From Marinovum sp. (GTDB taxonomy: Bacteria; Pseudomonadota; Alphaproteobacteria; Rhodobacterales; Rhodobacteraceae), in NCBI GenBank assembly GCA_022447495.1, contig JAKVBH010000012.1, positions 99,077-163,076 on the forward strand: a DNA stretch of 64,000 nucleotides. The letters are read 5' to 3'. Made by a program: the position numbers and the translations under genes. The notes under the pieces were generated by a model. The model did no database searches. It was not told the origin of the DNA and saw only the letters and a list, made by a program, of their open reading frames with translations. Below are positions 53,296 to 62,925 of this stretch, piece after piece (position 1 is the stretch's first letter; each line of letters starts with the position of its first letter).

Positions 53296-54897
53296 TCATG
53301 CCTGAGCGTCCTCCAAGATCAAGGCGCTGGCTTTTTCACCGATCATAATCGCGGGTGCGTTCGTATTGCCGCTGGTGATTTGAGGCATGATTGAGCAATC
53401 CGCGACGCGCAGCCCGTCGATGCCTTTGACCCGCAAACGCGCATCAACCACGGCCATGGGATCCGTACCCATTTTGCAGGTGCCCGTAGGGTGATAGATC
53501 GTCACCGATGTCCGCCGCGCCCAATCAAGTGTGGCGTCTTCATCATCAAATGCAACGCCTTTGCCTGGGGCATATTCTTCGCTGATGTGGCTCTTGAGAG
53601 GCTCAAACTGCGCGATGCGGCGCGCCACTTGGATACCTTTCACGATTGTCCTACGGTCGTTTTCCGTCGCCAGATAATTGGGATGGATCAGTGGGTGATC
53701 GTCAATATTCGCGGATTTCAATTCCAGATGCCCTGCGCTTTCGGGGCGCAACTGAAGGACCGACGCGGTGAACGCCGAGAACGGATGCGCGCCCTCGGCC
53801 GGGCTATCGGCACTAAACGGCTGGATATGGAATTGAATGTCGGGCGTTTCCATGTGCGGTTCGGTCTTTAAAAAGCCGGTACCTAGGCTCGCGGCCATGG
53901 TCATTGGACCTTTGCCGGTAAGCGCATATTGCGCTGCGATCAGCGCCTGTTTGAACAGCGAGTTCGTCTCAACGTTGATGGTGCTGAGGTCGGTTTTAAA
54001 AATCGGCCGCGCTTGTAAGTGGTCTTGGAGGTTTTTGCCAACACCTTTTAGGTCCGAAACGGTTTGAATGCCGTGGGCTGAAAGCTCGTCTACATCGCCA
54101 ATGCCAGAGAGCATCAAGAGCTGCGGCGACCCAATGGCACCCGCACTCAAAATAACTTCGCGGCGGGCTTTGATGTCGGTCGGTTTCCCGTGGATTGCTG
54201 CTCGCACACCGATGGCCCGGCCTTTTCCGATCAGCACTTTTTCGGTTTGTGCGTCGGTGATGACCGCAAGATTTGGCCAAGATTTGGTGGGTCGGAGGTA
54301 AGCCACCGCAGAGGAACACCGCCGCCCTCCCTTCATCGTCAGTTGGAAGTAGCCAACGCCTTCTTGATCAACATCGTTGTAATCTTTCGATCGTTTGTAC
54401 CCAGCAGCCACCGCGGCATCGACCCAATGATCAACGATCTCGCGGCTCAAACGAGAGTTCTGGACCGACAGTGGACCGTCTTTGCCACGCACATCCGTGC
54501 CGTTGGCGCCCTGCCACGTCTCCGAGCGTTTGAAAAATGGTAAAACGTCGTCCCAAGACCATCCGGTGCAGCCCATCTGAGCCCACGCGTCAAAATCTTG
54601 TGGCTGCCCCCGGACATAGAGAAGACCATTGATTGAGCTTGATCCACCCAGAACGCGCCCGCGCGGCCAATTGATGGAACGACCTGCAATACCGGGATCA
54701 GCCTCGGTTTTATAACGCCAATCGCTACGTGGATTGCCCATCGTTCGGAAATAGCCAACCGGGATGTGAATCCATGGATTGGTGTCCTTTGGTCCCGCTT
54801 CTAGGAGCGCAACAGTGTAGCGACCGCCTTCAGCAAGGCGGTGGGCCAAGGCGCAACCGGCAGATCCGGCTCCGACTATGACAAAGTCGAACTCCAT
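53296..54897 (-). CDS. GMC-family FAD oxidoreductase (choline dehydrogenase-like)
   Basis: 533-residue GMC flavoprotein. The FAD motif VIVGAGSAGCALAHRLAEGG, the signature WPRGRVLGGSSSINGLLYVR and the C-terminal active-site block IYHPTGTCKMGTDPMAVVD (His) with SGNTNAPAIMIGEKA (Asn) are intact. It oxidises an alcohol group, passing electrons to the respiratory chain; the substrate is unknown. It lies between the IclR regulator and the TRAP genes in the same direction as the latter, so an alcohol related to DHPS is possible. GGGAGGAAA precedes the ATG. Confidence 0.88.
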   Translation of the reverse strand: MEFDFVIVGAGSAGCALAHRLAEGGRYTVALLEAGPKDTNPWIHIPVGYFRTMGNPRSDWRYKTEADPGIAGRSINWPRGRVLGGSSSINGLLYVRGQPQDFDAWAQMGCTGWSWDDVLPFFKRSETWQGANGTDVRGKDGPLSVQNSRLSREIVDHWVDAAVAAGYKRSKDYNDVDQEGVGYFQLTMKGGRRCSSAVAYLRPTKSWPNLAVITDAQTEKVLIGKGRAIGVRAAIHGKPTDIKARREVILSAGAIGSPQLLMLSGIGDVDELSAHGIQTVSDLKGVGKNLQDHLQARPIFKTDLSTINVETNSLFKQALIAAQYALTGKGPMTMAASLGTGFLKTEPHMETPDIQFHIQPFSADSPAEGAHPFSAFTASVLQLRPESAGHLELKSANIDDHPLIHPNYLATENDRRTIVKGIQVARRIAQFEPLKSHISEEYAPGKGVAFDDEDATLDWARRTSVTIYHPTGTCKMGTDPMAVVDARLRVKGIDGLRVADCSIMPQITSGNTNAPAIMIGEKASALILEDAQA

Positions 54898-54963
54898 TTT
54901 CCTCCCATGGTGTCCTCGGTCGATCGAGGATCAAAAAATGAGACTTTTCATCTCAATTTATGT

Positions 54964-54976
54964 TACCGATACGGTA
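54964..54976. promoter_or_regulatory. Palindromic operator between GMC and iclR genes
   Basis: TACCG-ATA-CGGTA is a perfect 13-base palindrome 67 bases before the GMC start and 47 before the IclR gene. Position and length suit an IclR-family site controlling both directions. Confidence 0.55.
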
Positions 54977-55022
54977 CAGCGATTCGCGCTAAAAACAATC
55001 CGTAAAGTGAAAAGATACCGCA

Positions 55023-55790
55023 ATGACGTCTCCTGTCCGCATACCAACCAACCTCCGAACGCTGCTGATTTTGGAGGTTTTGGGCAAAAGTGACCGTGCG
55101 ATGACGGCAACCGAAATCAACGAACACATCGGCCTTCCCAAGCAGACAGTGCATCGGTTGTGCACCACGTTGGAGAATGCAGGGTTTCTCACACGTCAGG
55201 GCACCAGCAAACGATACCATGCGGCGCGACGGTTGCGCGACTTGGGCACTGGGCTATTGCACAATTCACAGCTCCATATCGCACGCCATCAGATATTGTC
55301 TACTCTGGCGCAAGCTGTTGGAGAAACAGTGAATTTCGCTGTACCTAAAAGCAACGGGATGAGTTACCTCGACCGAGTTGAAACCGACTGGGCCTTTAGA
55401 ATCCAACTTCCTGTTGGCAGCCACGTGCCCTTTCATTGCACTGCCAGTGGCAAGTGTTTTTTGGCGAGTTTGCCGGCCAAAACGCGCAATTCGATCATCA
55501 CGTCCCTGCCTCTTGAACGCAAAACCGATGGCACGTTGGTGACGGCTGAAGCGCTATCTAAAGAAGTGGAGCGTGTTGCCAAACAGGGGTTCAGCTTAGA
55601 CAATGAAGAATTCATGGAAAACATGGTCGCGATTGCTGTACCGGTCTTCGATGTGACCGACCGATACGTGGCATCTTTGTCGTTTCATGGCCCGACTCAG
55701 CGTCTGACAATCGCTGATGCGAAAGAGAAGCTGCCCATTCTTCAAAAAGCCGCCGCCGCGTTGCAGGCCACGCTGTTTGGTGAGGACTAG
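55023..55790 (+). CDS. IclR-family transcriptional regulator
   Basis: 255-residue regulator. The N-terminal winged helix (about 10-75) includes LLILEVLGKSDRAMTATEIN and IGLPKQTVHRLCTTLENAGF. The IclR effector domain follows (ETVNFAVPKSNGMSYLDRVE, LPVGSHVPFHCTASGKCFLA, AIAVPVFDVTDRYVASLSF). Divergent from the GMC-TRAP unit. IclR-type HpsR regulates DHPS genes in Cupriavidus, so this is a candidate counterpart; that link is inference. Confidence 0.88.
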   Translation: MTSPVRIPTNLRTLLILEVLGKSDRAMTATEINEHIGLPKQTVHRLCTTLENAGFLTRQGTSKRYHAARRLRDLGTGLLHNSQLHIARHQILSTLAQAVGETVNFAVPKSNGMSYLDRVETDWAFRIQLPVGSHVPFHCTASGKCFLASLPAKTRNSIITSLPLERKTDGTLVTAEALSKEVERVAKQGFSLDNEEFMENMVAIAVPVFDVTDRYVASLSFHGPTQRLTIADAKEKLPILQKAAAALQATLFGED

Positions 55791-55893
55791 CGCGTCTGAC
55801 GAGGTCAAACCTTGCAAGACTCACACGCGGATGTGTTTTGCCAGCGACCGGTTGTGACCGCATGAGCGACGTGACGATCAAAAGAGGTGAGAC

Positions 55894-57492
55894 ATGCGCG
55901 CAGCCGATGTAGTGGCCAAACGTCTGCATGATGCGGGCTGCCGGTGGGCTTTTGGGATGCCGGGTGGCGAGGTCCTCACCATGATGGACGCACTTGAACA
56001 AGCAGGGATCAAGTTTGTTTTGTGCAAGCATGAAAATGCCGCCGGCTTCATGGCCGAAGGCACCTACCACCGCACAGGCGCGCCCGGGATTTTGCTGGCC
56101 ACAGTTGGGCCGGGTGCGCTAAACGGTATCAACGTAGTTGAAAACGCGCGCCAGGATCGCGTGCCGCTCATCGTGCTCACAGGGTGTGTCGATCCCGAGG
56201 TTGCCGAGGTTTACACTCACCAGGTGCTCGATCAGCAGCAGGTTTTCAGGTCCATCACCAAAGCTACATTCACACTCAGCGCGGGTGCTGCACATGTGAT
56301 TGCAGACAAAGCGGTGGGCATTGCAACCGAGGGTCGCCCCGGCCCTGTGCATATCGACGTGCCAATCTCTGTGGCGGACGCGGCCGCGACCGGTGAGGGT
56401 GTCTTGCGGACGCCCGCTTTGCCCGTGGCACCGGCGGGACCTGCACTAGACGCCGCCAAAACAGCACTCGCTTCCGCGCGGCGTCCATTGATTATCGCTG
56501 GCGTGGACGCTGTCGCCCAAGATGCCACTGATGCCGTGATCAAGGCCGCAGAAACCTTGGGCGCACCGGTGATCACAACCTACAAGGCCAAAGGGCTCAT
56601 CCCAGAAGATCACCGACTTGCGCTTGGCGGCGCGGGTCTTTCGCCCAAGGCTGATGAGATATTGCTGCCTCTCGTTGCGCAAGCCGACGTCATCTTGGCC
56701 ATTGGATACGACCCCATCGAAATGCGTGTGGGCTGGCAAAACCTTTGGGATCCGACGCGGCAAACGGTGCTTGATGTCGTGGCTGAACCCAACCATCATT
56801 ACATGCACCAATCGACCCACACGATTGTCGGAGACTGCGCAGCGAGCGTGGATGCGCTTCTTCCCGATCCCTTGGACAGGGTTTGGATCAACGACGCGCC
56901 CCAAACAGCCAAAGCGAAGCTGGAAGCCTCTTTTGCACCCGGTGAGACTTGGGGGCCCGGCCAAATCATAGCAACGTGCCGAGAGATCCTTCCCGAACAA
57001 ACGCTCGCCACCGCCGATAGCGGCGCCCACCGGATCTTGCTATCGCAGATGTGGCGCTGCGGCTTTCCGCGCGCACTGACTCAATCGTCAGCGCTTTGTA
57101 CCATGGGCTGCGCCGTGCCCCTTGCCATGGGCGCGCAAATCGTAGAGCCAGATCGCCCCGTTGTATCTTTCTCGGGGGACGCCGGCTTTTTGATGGTTGC
57201 AGGCGAGTTGGCCACAGCCGCAGAACTGGGTCTCAAGACGATCTTTGTGGTGTTTGTCGATGCCACGTTGGCGCTCATTGAACTCAAGCAACGCGACCGG
57301 CAATTGCGCAATCGAGGCGTGGATTTTGGTCGAGCCAATTTCGCGGCGCTTGGGCGCGCGTTGGGCGGCGCAGGACACCGGGTTAACAACACCGAAAACC
57401 TCGCAGCGGCACTTCACGCGGCGCTTGCATCCGACACCTTCACAGTGATTGCCGCCGAATTCGAGAGAAAGGCCTATGATGGCACCTTCTAA
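55894..57492 (+). CDS. ThDP-dependent enzyme, acetolactate synthase-like
   Basis: 532-residue thiamine diphosphate enzyme. Three domains are visible: an N-terminal Pyr domain with catalytic Glu47 (LCKHENAAGFMAEG), a central domain (about 190-330), and a C-terminal PP domain with GDAGFLMVAGELATAAELGL and FVDATLALIELKQRD, where an Asp replaces the usual second Asn of the metal motif, as in AlsS-type enzymes. The substrate is unknown. Overlap with a CoA-transferase gene recalls oxalyl-CoA decarboxylase/formyl-CoA transferase or 2-hydroxyacyl-CoA lyase pairs. Confidence 0.8.
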   Translation: MRAADVVAKRLHDAGCRWAFGMPGGEVLTMMDALEQAGIKFVLCKHENAAGFMAEGTYHRTGAPGILLATVGPGALNGINVVENARQDRVPLIVLTGCVDPEVAEVYTHQVLDQQQVFRSITKATFTLSAGAAHVIADKAVGIATEGRPGPVHIDVPISVADAAATGEGVLRTPALPVAPAGPALDAAKTALASARRPLIIAGVDAVAQDATDAVIKAAETLGAPVITTYKAKGLIPEDHRLALGGAGLSPKADEILLPLVAQADVILAIGYDPIEMRVGWQNLWDPTRQTVLDVVAEPNHHYMHQSTHTIVGDCAASVDALLPDPLDRVWINDAPQTAKAKLEASFAPGETWGPGQIIATCREILPEQTLATADSGAHRILLSQMWRCGFPRALTQSSALCTMGCAVPLAMGAQIVEPDRPVVSFSGDAGFLMVAGELATAAELGLKTIFVVFVDATLALIELKQRDRQLRNRGVDFGRANFAALGRALGGAGHRVNNTENLAAALHAALASDTFTVIAAEFERKAYDGTF

Positions 57493-58693
57493 TCACACGC
57501 CCCGCGGGCCTCTCGATGGCATCCTTGTCCTCGACCTCTCGCGTATTTTGGCGGGCCCCACGGCCACGCAGCTTTTTGGCGACCTCGGCGCGACGGTGAT
57601 CAAGATCGAAAACCCGCGCAGCGGCGGCGATGATACGCGCACCTGGGGACCACCCTATGCAGAGACCCCAGATGGTGAAAGCGATCTCAGCGCGTACTAT
57701 CTCTGCGCCAATCGCAATAAATTCTCGGTAGCCGCCGATCTCTCTACCAAAGCGGGACAAGCTCTTGTGCGGTCTCTGGCGATGCAAGCCGATGTGTTGA
57801 TCGAGAATTACAAAGTTGGCGCCTTGGCCAAATTTGGGCTCGACTACACCAGCCTGTCGGCAGACGCGCCCAGCCTCGTATATTGCTCAATATCTGGCTA
57901 CGGACAAACCGGACCCAACGCAGCAAAACCGGGCTATGACCTTATGGCACAGGGATATGGTGGCATCATGTCGATCACCGGAGAACCCGAAGGCACGCCT
58001 ATGAAAGTCGGCGTGGGCATCGCGGATGTGATGTGCGGGATGTACGCCACGGTCGGCATCCTGGCTGCGCTGCGCCACCGCGACATGACCGGCGAGGGTC
58101 AACACATTGACTTGGGACTGGTGGATGCTCAGATGGCCTGGCTCATCAATGCGGGCACCAACTATCTCACCTCCGGCAAAGAAACAGAGCGCCGCGGCAA
58201 TGCCCATCCCAATATCGTACCCTACGACGCCTTTGCGACACGCGATGGGCATGTCCTGATCGCTGTGGGCAACGATGCGCAGTTTGAACGCTTCTGCAGT
58301 GTGATTGGGCGTGATGACATCGCCCAAGATCCGCGTTTTGCAACAAATCCCGACCGCTTGGCCAATCGCGACGCACTGATCCCCCAGATCACTGAAACAT
58401 TTGCAACGCTTGAGCGTGAAAGACTGCTCGAAAAATTGTCCGCGGCTAATGTGCCTGCCGGACCGATCCACACAATCGCCGAGGCACTGCGCTCAGACCA
58501 AGCAAAGGCCCGCGGATCCGTCGTCAAAATGGACGCCCCTGAAACAACCTCTGGCGAAATGGAACTCCTTGGAAATCCTCTAAAATTTTCCAAAACACCC
58601 GTCACATATCGACAAGCGCCGCCACGCTTTGGTCAAAACACCAACGAGTTGAATGCGATTCTGCAAAGGATTGGCTTGCAAACCGATTTTTAG
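57479..58693 (+). CDS. CaiB/BaiF family III CoA-transferase (second copy)
   Basis: 404-residue enzyme. GILVLDLSRILAGPTATQLF opens the first domain; ENYKVGALAKFGLDY and catalytic Asp154 (KPGYDLMAQGYGGIMSITG) are intact. GAAAGG lies 6 bases before the chosen ATG (57479); an ATG 3 bases earlier is also possible. It overlaps the ThDP enzyme by 14 bases, so the pair probably acts on one acyl-CoA. It is not close to the copy at 7269 beyond family motifs. Confidence 0.86.
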   Translation: MAPSNHTPRGPLDGILVLDLSRILAGPTATQLFGDLGATVIKIENPRSGGDDTRTWGPPYAETPDGESDLSAYYLCANRNKFSVAADLSTKAGQALVRSLAMQADVLIENYKVGALAKFGLDYTSLSADAPSLVYCSISGYGQTGPNAAKPGYDLMAQGYGGIMSITGEPEGTPMKVGVGIADVMCGMYATVGILAALRHRDMTGEGQHIDLGLVDAQMAWLINAGTNYLTSGKETERRGNAHPNIVPYDAFATRDGHVLIAVGNDAQFERFCSVIGRDDIAQDPRFATNPDRLANRDALIPQITETFATLERERLLEKLSAANVPAGPIHTIAEALRSDQAKARGSVVKMDAPETTSGEMELLGNPLKFSKTPVTYRQAPPRFGQNTNELNAILQRIGLQTDF

Positions 58694-58815
58694 TCGACTC
58701 ACGAAACGGTGACGCCACTTCACGAAACTGCGCGCTGGCGGGGACGTGATGTGAGTTTGCTCCGATCGAAAGATACCAAGCTTTCCAACACCTTTGGTTT
58801 AGCGAGGATGCATCT

Positions 58816-60177
58816 ATGCTCACCGATACCTGTGGCTGCCAAGTCAGCATAACCGATGCGCGCGCGTTAGACGCCTGGAACGGGGTCATCCATGCGGTCT
58901 TGTCCCACGGTCAGGCGGCTCCTCATCATTTGGGTATCTTGCTCGACCGCGAGCCTGGGTTTGCGATGGGCCATGCGCTTAAGGGTTTGTCGGCCTTGAT
59001 GCTGGCGCGCCGCGAATTGCTGCCAGCAGCCAAAACGGCGAGCGACGCAGCCCAAGCGGCCTTGACCCAAGGAGGAGCGACCCTTCGCGAGCGGGTCTGG
59101 TGCCAAGCGCTTGTGGATTGGCTTAAGGGTGCACCCCGCAAATCTGTCGAGGCGATGGAAGAGGCTCTGCGTCTCAATCCCGCCGACACAATCAGCATGA
59201 AGCTTGGCCACGGCATTCGGTTCATTCTTGGCGACAACCACGGGATGCTGCGCTCTGTGGAAGCAACACTGGCCGCGCACGGCCGGGATCATCCGCTGCG
59301 TGGCTATGTCCTCGGCTGCCATGCGTTTGCCCTAGAAGAGACGGGCGCCTATTGCGCCGCTGAACGCACGGGTCTTCTTGCACTTCGGTATGCATCAGAC
59401 GACGCATGGGGCCTGCACGCGGTCGCGCATGTCTATGATATGACCCACCGCACCGACCGTGGCATCGCCCTGATTGATGACAATGCCGCCGCTTGGGATC
59501 ACTGTAACAACTTTCGCTTTCATGTCTGGTGGCACAAAGCACTCTTGCATCTTGACCAACGCGATTACGCGACGGTGCTCGACCTCTACGACACCAAAAT
59601 TCGCGATGAACACACCGACGATTTCCGAGACATCTCCAATGCAACGTCCTTACTGATGCGGTTGGAGCTTGAAGGCGTCTCAATTGGCAATCGTTGGGAA
59701 GAGCTTGCAACACTTTCGGCCAATCGCACGCAGGACGGCTGCTTGGTTTTTGCCGACCTGCATTACATGCTAGCTCTCGTCGGGGATGGCCGCGAAACGG
59801 CTGTCCAAGATATGATCAACCGCGTTGCCCGGGATGCAGAACGCATGGGGGAAACCTTCGATGTGGTCCGTGATCCTGGCGTGGCAGCGACCCGAGGCCT
59901 CGCCGCCTTTGGCGAAGGAAATTATGGCACTGCGTTTGACAACCTCTTTGCAGCACATCCTCGGTTCCAAGCCATGGGCGGGAGCCATGCCCAGCGCGAC
60001 ATTTTTGAACGCATCACAATTGATGCGGGTATTCGCGCGGGGCGCCTTGAACAAGTGGAGCTTGTTATACGTCAGCGCACGGCGCGCCGCGCGGGCGTTG
60101 AAGACGCGTTTGCAGCAAGCCGGATGTCCACTGTAAGTGCGGCCCGCCAAGTGGCACGTGCTTATGCTGCTGAATGA
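58816..60177 (+). CDS. Tetratricopeptide-repeat protein, TTC38-like
   Basis: 453-residue helical repeat protein of the TTC38 type. Repeated helix pairs carry Ala/Gly/Leu TPR spacing (GHALKGLSALMLARRELLPA, VEAMEEALRLNPADTISMKL, GYVLGCHAFALEETGAYCAA). The family-specific block DDAWGLHAVAHVYDMTHRTD and HVWWHKALLHLD are present. No signal peptide. It precedes the opg genes by 15 bases, so co-transcription is likely, but the family has no defined function. Confidence 0.8.
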   Translation: MLTDTCGCQVSITDARALDAWNGVIHAVLSHGQAAPHHLGILLDREPGFAMGHALKGLSALMLARRELLPAAKTASDAAQAALTQGGATLRERVWCQALVDWLKGAPRKSVEAMEEALRLNPADTISMKLGHGIRFILGDNHGMLRSVEATLAAHGRDHPLRGYVLGCHAFALEETGAYCAAERTGLLALRYASDDAWGLHAVAHVYDMTHRTDRGIALIDDNAAAWDHCNNFRFHVWWHKALLHLDQRDYATVLDLYDTKIRDEHTDDFRDISNATSLLMRLELEGVSIGNRWEELATLSANRTQDGCLVFADLHYMLALVGDGRETAVQDMINRVARDAERMGETFDVVRDPGVAATRGLAAFGEGNYGTAFDNLFAAHPRFQAMGGSHAQRDIFERITIDAGIRAGRLEQVELVIRQRTARRAGVEDAFAASRMSTVSAARQVARAYAAE

Positions 60178-60192
60178 TCTAAGGCCACCTCT

Positions 60193-61392
60193 ATGACGAT
60201 GGCTGATCCCATGAGCCTTGGGTTATCCCAGAGCAAAGCGCCCGCCGCGGCCCGTGCCGACACGCGGGACCCGCGCCTCGACTTTTTTCGCGGCATCGCG
60301 ATGTTCATCATCCTGATTGCGCATATCCCAAACGATTGGTTGGCCTTGTGGATCCCGGCACGGTTCGGCTTTTCCGATGCAACGGAAACCTTTGTCTTCT
60401 GTTCTGGGATGGCATCCGCGATCGCGTTTGGAAAGGTCTTTGGCGAGCGAGGGCTGGCTATGGGCACCGCCCGGGTCAGCTTTCGGGTGTGGCAAGTCTA
60501 TTGGGCCCATATCGGCCTCTTTTTTGCGGTGGCCGCGACTATGGTGGCCCTAAACGCCGTCATCCCAGAGGGGCGCGATTATGTGAGGCAACTGAACCTG
60601 TATCCGTTTTTCAAGGACGCCGAGACAAATTTGCTTGGGCTGCTCACGTTGACCTATGTGCCCAACTACTTCGACATTTTGCCAATGTACCTCGCGATCC
60701 TGGCGATGATGCCGTTGATGATCGCCCTGGCACGTATGCATGTCGGGCTGGTCGCTCTAGCATCGGTGGCGCTTTGGCTTTTGGCCAATGTCGCGGGCAT
60801 CAACCTACCCGCTGAGCCGTGGTCCGAACGCGGTTGGTTCTTTAACCCACTTGGATGGCAGCTCATCTTTTTCACAGGCTTTGCCTTTATGGCTGGATGG
60901 ATCCCTGCACCGCCTGTCGACAGGCGGCTCTTTTGGTTGGCAGTTGCGATCATCGTGATCACCCTACCCCTTGCGTACTTCCGCCTCTTCAATGCCTTCC
61001 CGATATTCCTCGAATGGCGGCGCGAGTATGGGTTTTTGATCAACAAAACCGATTTTGGCATCTTGCGGTATGTGCACTTCCTAGCGACCGCCTATGTGGC
61101 ATGGGTACTCGCGGGGACCGGGGGAGCGAATATCCAAGCGCGCGAGGGTGGTGGTTTCCTGTCACGCATTTGGGCGCAGATCTTGGCCGCCATTATGAAA
61201 GTCGGTCAGCAATCCCTCGCTGTCTTCATCGCGTCAATGTACCTCGCGCGGCTTTTGGGCGTACTCTTTGATCAAGTAGGTCGCACGCATTTGTCGATGG
61301 TTTACGTCAATGCATTGGGCTTTGCCTTGATCATTGGTGTGGCGTTTGGCGCGGCTTGGTTCAAATCCCAACCCTGGAAGAAGCGAGCCTAA
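60193..61392 (+). CDS. opgC: OpgC-type membrane acyltransferase
   Basis: 399-residue membrane protein with about ten helices, of the OpgC succinyltransferase family. RDPRLDFFRGIAMFIILIAH near the N-terminus is the acyltransferase-3-like signature, followed by FGFSDATETFVFCSGMASAI. It probably adds acid groups to osmoregulated periplasmic glucans. It lies 3 bases before opgG. Confidence 0.88.
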   Translation: MTMADPMSLGLSQSKAPAAARADTRDPRLDFFRGIAMFIILIAHIPNDWLALWIPARFGFSDATETFVFCSGMASAIAFGKVFGERGLAMGTARVSFRVWQVYWAHIGLFFAVAATMVALNAVIPEGRDYVRQLNLYPFFKDAETNLLGLLTLTYVPNYFDILPMYLAILAMMPLMIALARMHVGLVALASVALWLLANVAGINLPAEPWSERGWFFNPLGWQLIFFTGFAFMAGWIPAPPVDRRLFWLAVAIIVITLPLAYFRLFNAFPIFLEWRREYGFLINKTDFGILRYVHFLATAYVAWVLAGTGGANIQAREGGGFLSRIWAQILAAIMKVGQQSLAVFIASMYLARLLGVLFDQVGRTHLSMVYVNALGFALIIGVAFGAAWFKSQPWKKRA

Positions 61393-61395
61393 GCG

Positions 61396-62925
61396 ATGCT
61401 GCGTCGAGACTTTCTCACTGGCATGTTTGCTTTGGCGACGGCTCCGCATTTGGCCGCGGCCAACACGACCGACCTGCCAGGCGCCAACCTCGGCGACGCA
61501 ACGGCATTTGACGGAGGATGGCTCCATGCCAAAGCTCAAGCGCTTGCCAGCAGGACCTATGCGCCCCCCAAACGGGTGCCCGAGGCATGGACGTCGATCA
61601 GCTATGACGATTATGTCTCGATCTGGTTCAATGAACGCCACGCCGCTTGGGCCGAAGATCGAGAAACGCCGCTTAAGATCGATTTCTTTGCTCCAGGGCT
61701 GTATTTCCCGCACCCGGTGCAGGTATCGCTGGTCGAAAATGGCATGGCCCGGCCGGTGCTCTTCAATCTGGATGCCTTCGACAAAACTGACACGTTTCCG
61801 AACCTTCCTGTGGGAGGCGAATTGGGCTTCTCGGGGCTGCGGCTCAGGGCTGAAACCGAACAGCCAGACATCTTTCAGGAATTCGCGGTCTTTCAAGGTG
61901 CAAGTTACTTTCGCGCCATCGGACGCGGCAACATCTATGGTCTATCCGCCCGCGGCTTGGCGCTGAACACAGCCGAACCAAAGGGGGAAGAGTTCCCCGA
62001 TTTTCGCGCCTTTTGGGTCGAGCGCCCGGCCCCCGACGCAAAGACATTCACTGTGCATGCACTGTTGGACAGCCCAAGTTGCACGGGCGCCTATCACTTT
62101 GACATCTCTTTGGGGGAAACGCTCACGATGGACGTCCGCTGCGAGGTCTTCGCGCGCGACCGCATGGAACATATCGGCATCGCGCCCCTGACGTCGATGT
62201 TCCAATTCGACGACACAAACCGGCACCGCTTCAGCGACTTTCGACCCGCCGTGCATGACAACGATGGGCTTTTGATCCTCAACGGTACCGGCGAAACGAT
62301 TTGGCGGCCGCTGGCAAACCCCAAAACACTTCAAATCAGCGCCTTTCGCGACAACAACCCACGTGGGTTTGGGTTGATGCAACGCGCAAGAGAGTTTGGC
62401 GACTTTGCCGACCTCGAAGCGCTCTACCACCGCAGACCCGGTGTTTGGATCACCCCGAGAGCAGATTGGGGCAGCGGTGCCGTCACACTGGTGGAGATCC
62501 CAACAGACAAAGAGATCTACGACAATATCGTGTGCTACTGGCGCCCCGATGCAACGCTTGGACCGGGCGAAACTGTGTCCTTAAGTTATAGCTTATCTTG
62601 GGGCACGCGCGATGACTATGGCGCGGGTCTTGCGGTGCTCAATACCGCAATGGGCGACAGCCCCTTTGATGATGGCATCATCGTCGCAATCGACTTTGCG
62701 CCGGACGCCGCTGTACCCCAAGACTTAGACAAAGTTGAAAAGCTAATCCGAGCCAATGCGGGTGAAATCTCCGGTGGCGTGTTGCAACGTAATCCAGAAA
62801 CCGGCGGCCCACGGTTAGCCTTCAAGTTCTTCCCTGGCACAACGACACTGATTGAGTTCCGCGCACAATTGCGTTTGGCTGGAAAACCCTTGAGCGAAGT
62901 TTGGCTCTATCGGTGGACAGCATGA
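61396..62925 (+). CDS. opgG: Periplasmic glucan biosynthesis protein OpgG
   Basis: 509-residue periplasmic protein with leader MLRRDFLTGMFALATAPHLA, a possible Tat signal. Family blocks include AWTSISYDDYVSIWFNERHA, FYFPHPVQVS-like GLYFPHPVQVS, FQGASYFRAIGRGNIYGLSA, GLAL and SLSWGTRDD. OpgG shapes the beta-1,2-glucan backbone. Its stop overlaps the opgH start by ATGA. Confidence 0.92.
   Translation: MLRRDFLTGMFALATAPHLAAANTTDLPGANLGDATAFDGGWLHAKAQALASRTYAPPKRVPEAWTSISYDDYVSIWFNERHAAWAEDRETPLKIDFFAPGLYFPHPVQVSLVENGMARPVLFNLDAFDKTDTFPNLPVGGELGFSGLRLRAETEQPDIFQEFAVFQGASYFRAIGRGNIYGLSARGLALNTAEPKGEEFPDFRAFWVERPAPDAKTFTVHALLDSPSCTGAYHFDISLGETLTMDVRCEVFARDRMEHIGIAPLTSMFQFDDTNRHRFSDFRPAVHDNDGLLILNGTGETIWRPLANPKTLQISAFRDNNPRGFGLMQRAREFGDFADLEALYHRRPGVWITPRADWGSGAVTLVEIPTDKEIYDNIVCYWRPDATLGPGETVSLSYSLSWGTRDDYGAGLAVLNTAMGDSPFDDGIIVAIDFAPDAAVPQDLDKVEKLIRANAGEISGGVLQRNPETGGPRLAFKFFPGTTTLIEFRAQLRLAGKPLSEVWLYRWTA

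Noticed and set aside
57150..57320. Possible defect in the ThDP metal-binding motif (NN changed to VD)
   Set aside because: AlsS-type enzymes carry a similar Asp at this place, so it is family variation and not a broken site.
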